Shown in pieces: positions 62,198-64,000 of a stretch of 64,000 nucleotides of DNA. Source of the stretch: Cellulomonas sp. JZ18 (GTDB lineage Bacteria > Actinomycetota > Actinomycetes > Actinomycetales > Cellulomonadaceae). The notes beneath the pieces were generated by a model. The model was not told the origin of the DNA and did no database searches. It saw only the letters and a program-made list of their open reading frames with translations. The stretch lies in assembly GCF_009720485.1 (NCBI RefSeq), contig NZ_CP045245.1, positions 3,906,001 to 3,970,000 on the forward strand, in the 5' to 3' direction. The position numbers and the translations under genes are program-made. The number at the start of each line of letters is the position of its first letter. The first letter of the stretch is position 1.

Positions 62198-62435
62198 GCT
62201 CCCCCGTTCGGTAAGCGCAGTCCACGCCTTGAGGGGCGGCGGGTCCGGTCCCGCTTCCGTGGTGCCCGGGTCCCTCCGCCGGGCGCAGCCGCGAGCCCGG
62301 GGCGCGTGCGGGGGCACGCGTCGGGCCCACGGTAGTCCCGGTGGCCCGCGGCGTGGCGCGGCGTGCCGGCGCAGCCGGGGACGGGCGCAGCCGGGGACGG
62401 GCGACGACGTGCGCCGCTCTGCCATGCTCCGGCCC

Positions 62436-62933
62436 ATGGGATGGGGCGCGACGCTGCTGCCGCTGTCGGACTTCGCGCAGGACTGGGAGTGGCTGGCGGG
62501 GTGCGCCGTCGACCCGCTGCCGGACGCACCGCCGACGCCCCGGCCGGCCGTCCGCGCCGTGGACGTCCTGCACCTGCTGCGGGCGGCGGGGCTGTCCGGG
62601 TGGACCTCACCCCGGATCGACGACGAGCTCGACGTGCTCCTGCGCGACGACGCCGCCACCTCCGCGTACGCCGCCACGACGCTGACCGACGTCCTCCTGC
62701 ACCCCCGCTCCGAGCCGGACGCCCCCCTGCCGGAGCGCATCGACCGGGACACGCCCGTGGTCGCCCTCGGCCTCACCCGGCCGCACCCGCACGCGGCGCT
62801 GCGGGCGGCGCAGGCCCTCGTCCCGGTGTGGGGCCCGACCGTCGCCATGGAGCACTCGGGGTGCCGGTCGCTCGTGGTCGACGGCGTCGTCGCGGACCTC
62901 GACGCCGCCGTCGCCCGCTGGTTCCACCCCTGA
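62436..62933 (+). CDS. Uncharacterised protein
   Basis: A 165-residue soluble protein: MGWGATLLPLSDFAQDWEWL, then VRAVDVLHLLRAAGLSGWTSPRIDDELDVLL and GPTVAMEHSGCRSLVVDGVVADLDAAVARWF. It has the codon usage and composition of a real gene but no recognised family. ATG 62424 (four codons earlier) is an alternative start. It is followed by a strong inverted repeat. Confidence 0.65.
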   Translation: MGWGATLLPLSDFAQDWEWLAGCAVDPLPDAPPTPRPAVRAVDVLHLLRAAGLSGWTSPRIDDELDVLLRDDAATSAYAATTLTDVLLHPRSEPDAPLPERIDRDTPVVALGLTRPHPHAALRAAQALVPVWGPTVAMEHSGCRSLVVDGVVADLDAAVARWFHP

Positions 62934-62953
62934 CGTCCGCGGGCGCGGCGACC

Positions 62954-62975
62954 CTTTCGGGGCCGCACCCGAAAG
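62954..62975. promoter_or_regulatory. Inverted repeat CTTTCGGG-N6-CCCGAAAG
   Basis: A perfect 8-bp dyad lies 20 bases after the preceding stop and about 110 bases before the xylanase start. It may be a terminator of the upstream gene or an operator; the CGAAAG arms recall xylanase-associated motifs of streptomycetes. Confidence 0.5.
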
Positions 62976-62978
62976 TGA

Positions 62979-64000
<1,022 letters not shown>

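Overview
The window is very GC-rich, gene-dense DNA. It has many GTG starts, strong GGAGG-type ribosome sites, and secreted plant-polysaccharide enzymes carrying CBM2 modules behind Pro/Thr linkers. This points to an actinomycete of the Cellulomonas type (Micrococcales). That is an inference from gene content and composition; no rRNA or tRNA gene is present to confirm it.

Layout. 1-13.6 kb is general metabolism and transport: a flavin monooxygenase cut by the left edge, an FAD oxidoreductase, AroD, an AI-2E-type transporter, LysE and EamA exporters, an AraC regulator, an SRPBCC-ArsR-lipoprotein operon with a clear operator, and phosphofructokinase. 13.6-21.3 kb holds a GH13 enzyme, a TetR-DHFR-like pair, an F420-type reductase fused to hemerythrin, an orphan ATPase, a GH16-like protein and a divergent lysE/lysG-type pair. 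21.4-26.2 kb has a secreted CE1-type esterase with CBM2, a decayed NADH dehydrogenase remnant and a membrane protein-GntR operon. 26.2-30.7 kb is a translationally coupled YbjN-Hsp90-TPR operon. 33.6-38.4 kb holds a SARP-like regulator facing a two-gene cassette; its second product joins an eCIS-core-like (DUF4157) HExxH domain, a metal-hydrolase-like middle and a beta-propeller. 38.4-47.9 kb has small SRPBCC and YCII-type proteins, HAD and MFS genes, a CE15 glucuronoyl esterase with CBM2, a YceI-ECF sigma-anti-sigma operon and a phosphopantetheinyl transferase. 48.0-53.9 kb is a sugar-uptake locus (GH51 arabinofuranosidase, two permeases, binding lipoprotein, divergent LacI). 54.2-58.9 kb is a four-gene operon (adenylate-forming ligase, unknown, GNAT, Acg-type nitroreductase) that looks like a small biosynthetic unit. 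59.1-64 kb has a secreted GH3 enzyme and a GH10 xylanase cut by the right edge.

How parts fit. The CE1, CE15, GH10, GH51, GH3 and ABC genes together would debranch and hydrolyse arabinoglucuronoxylan and import the sugars. A TAACGTT core occurs both in front of the binding-protein gene and in front of the xylanase, suggesting shared LacI-type control.

Caution on the data. Five genes show evidence of six single-base losses, each placeable in a run of four or five G or C (near 5212, 5313, 8858, 29977, 34837 and 46549). Adding one base per run restores a family-like protein each time. This pattern fits homopolymer undercalling better than five independent pseudogenes.
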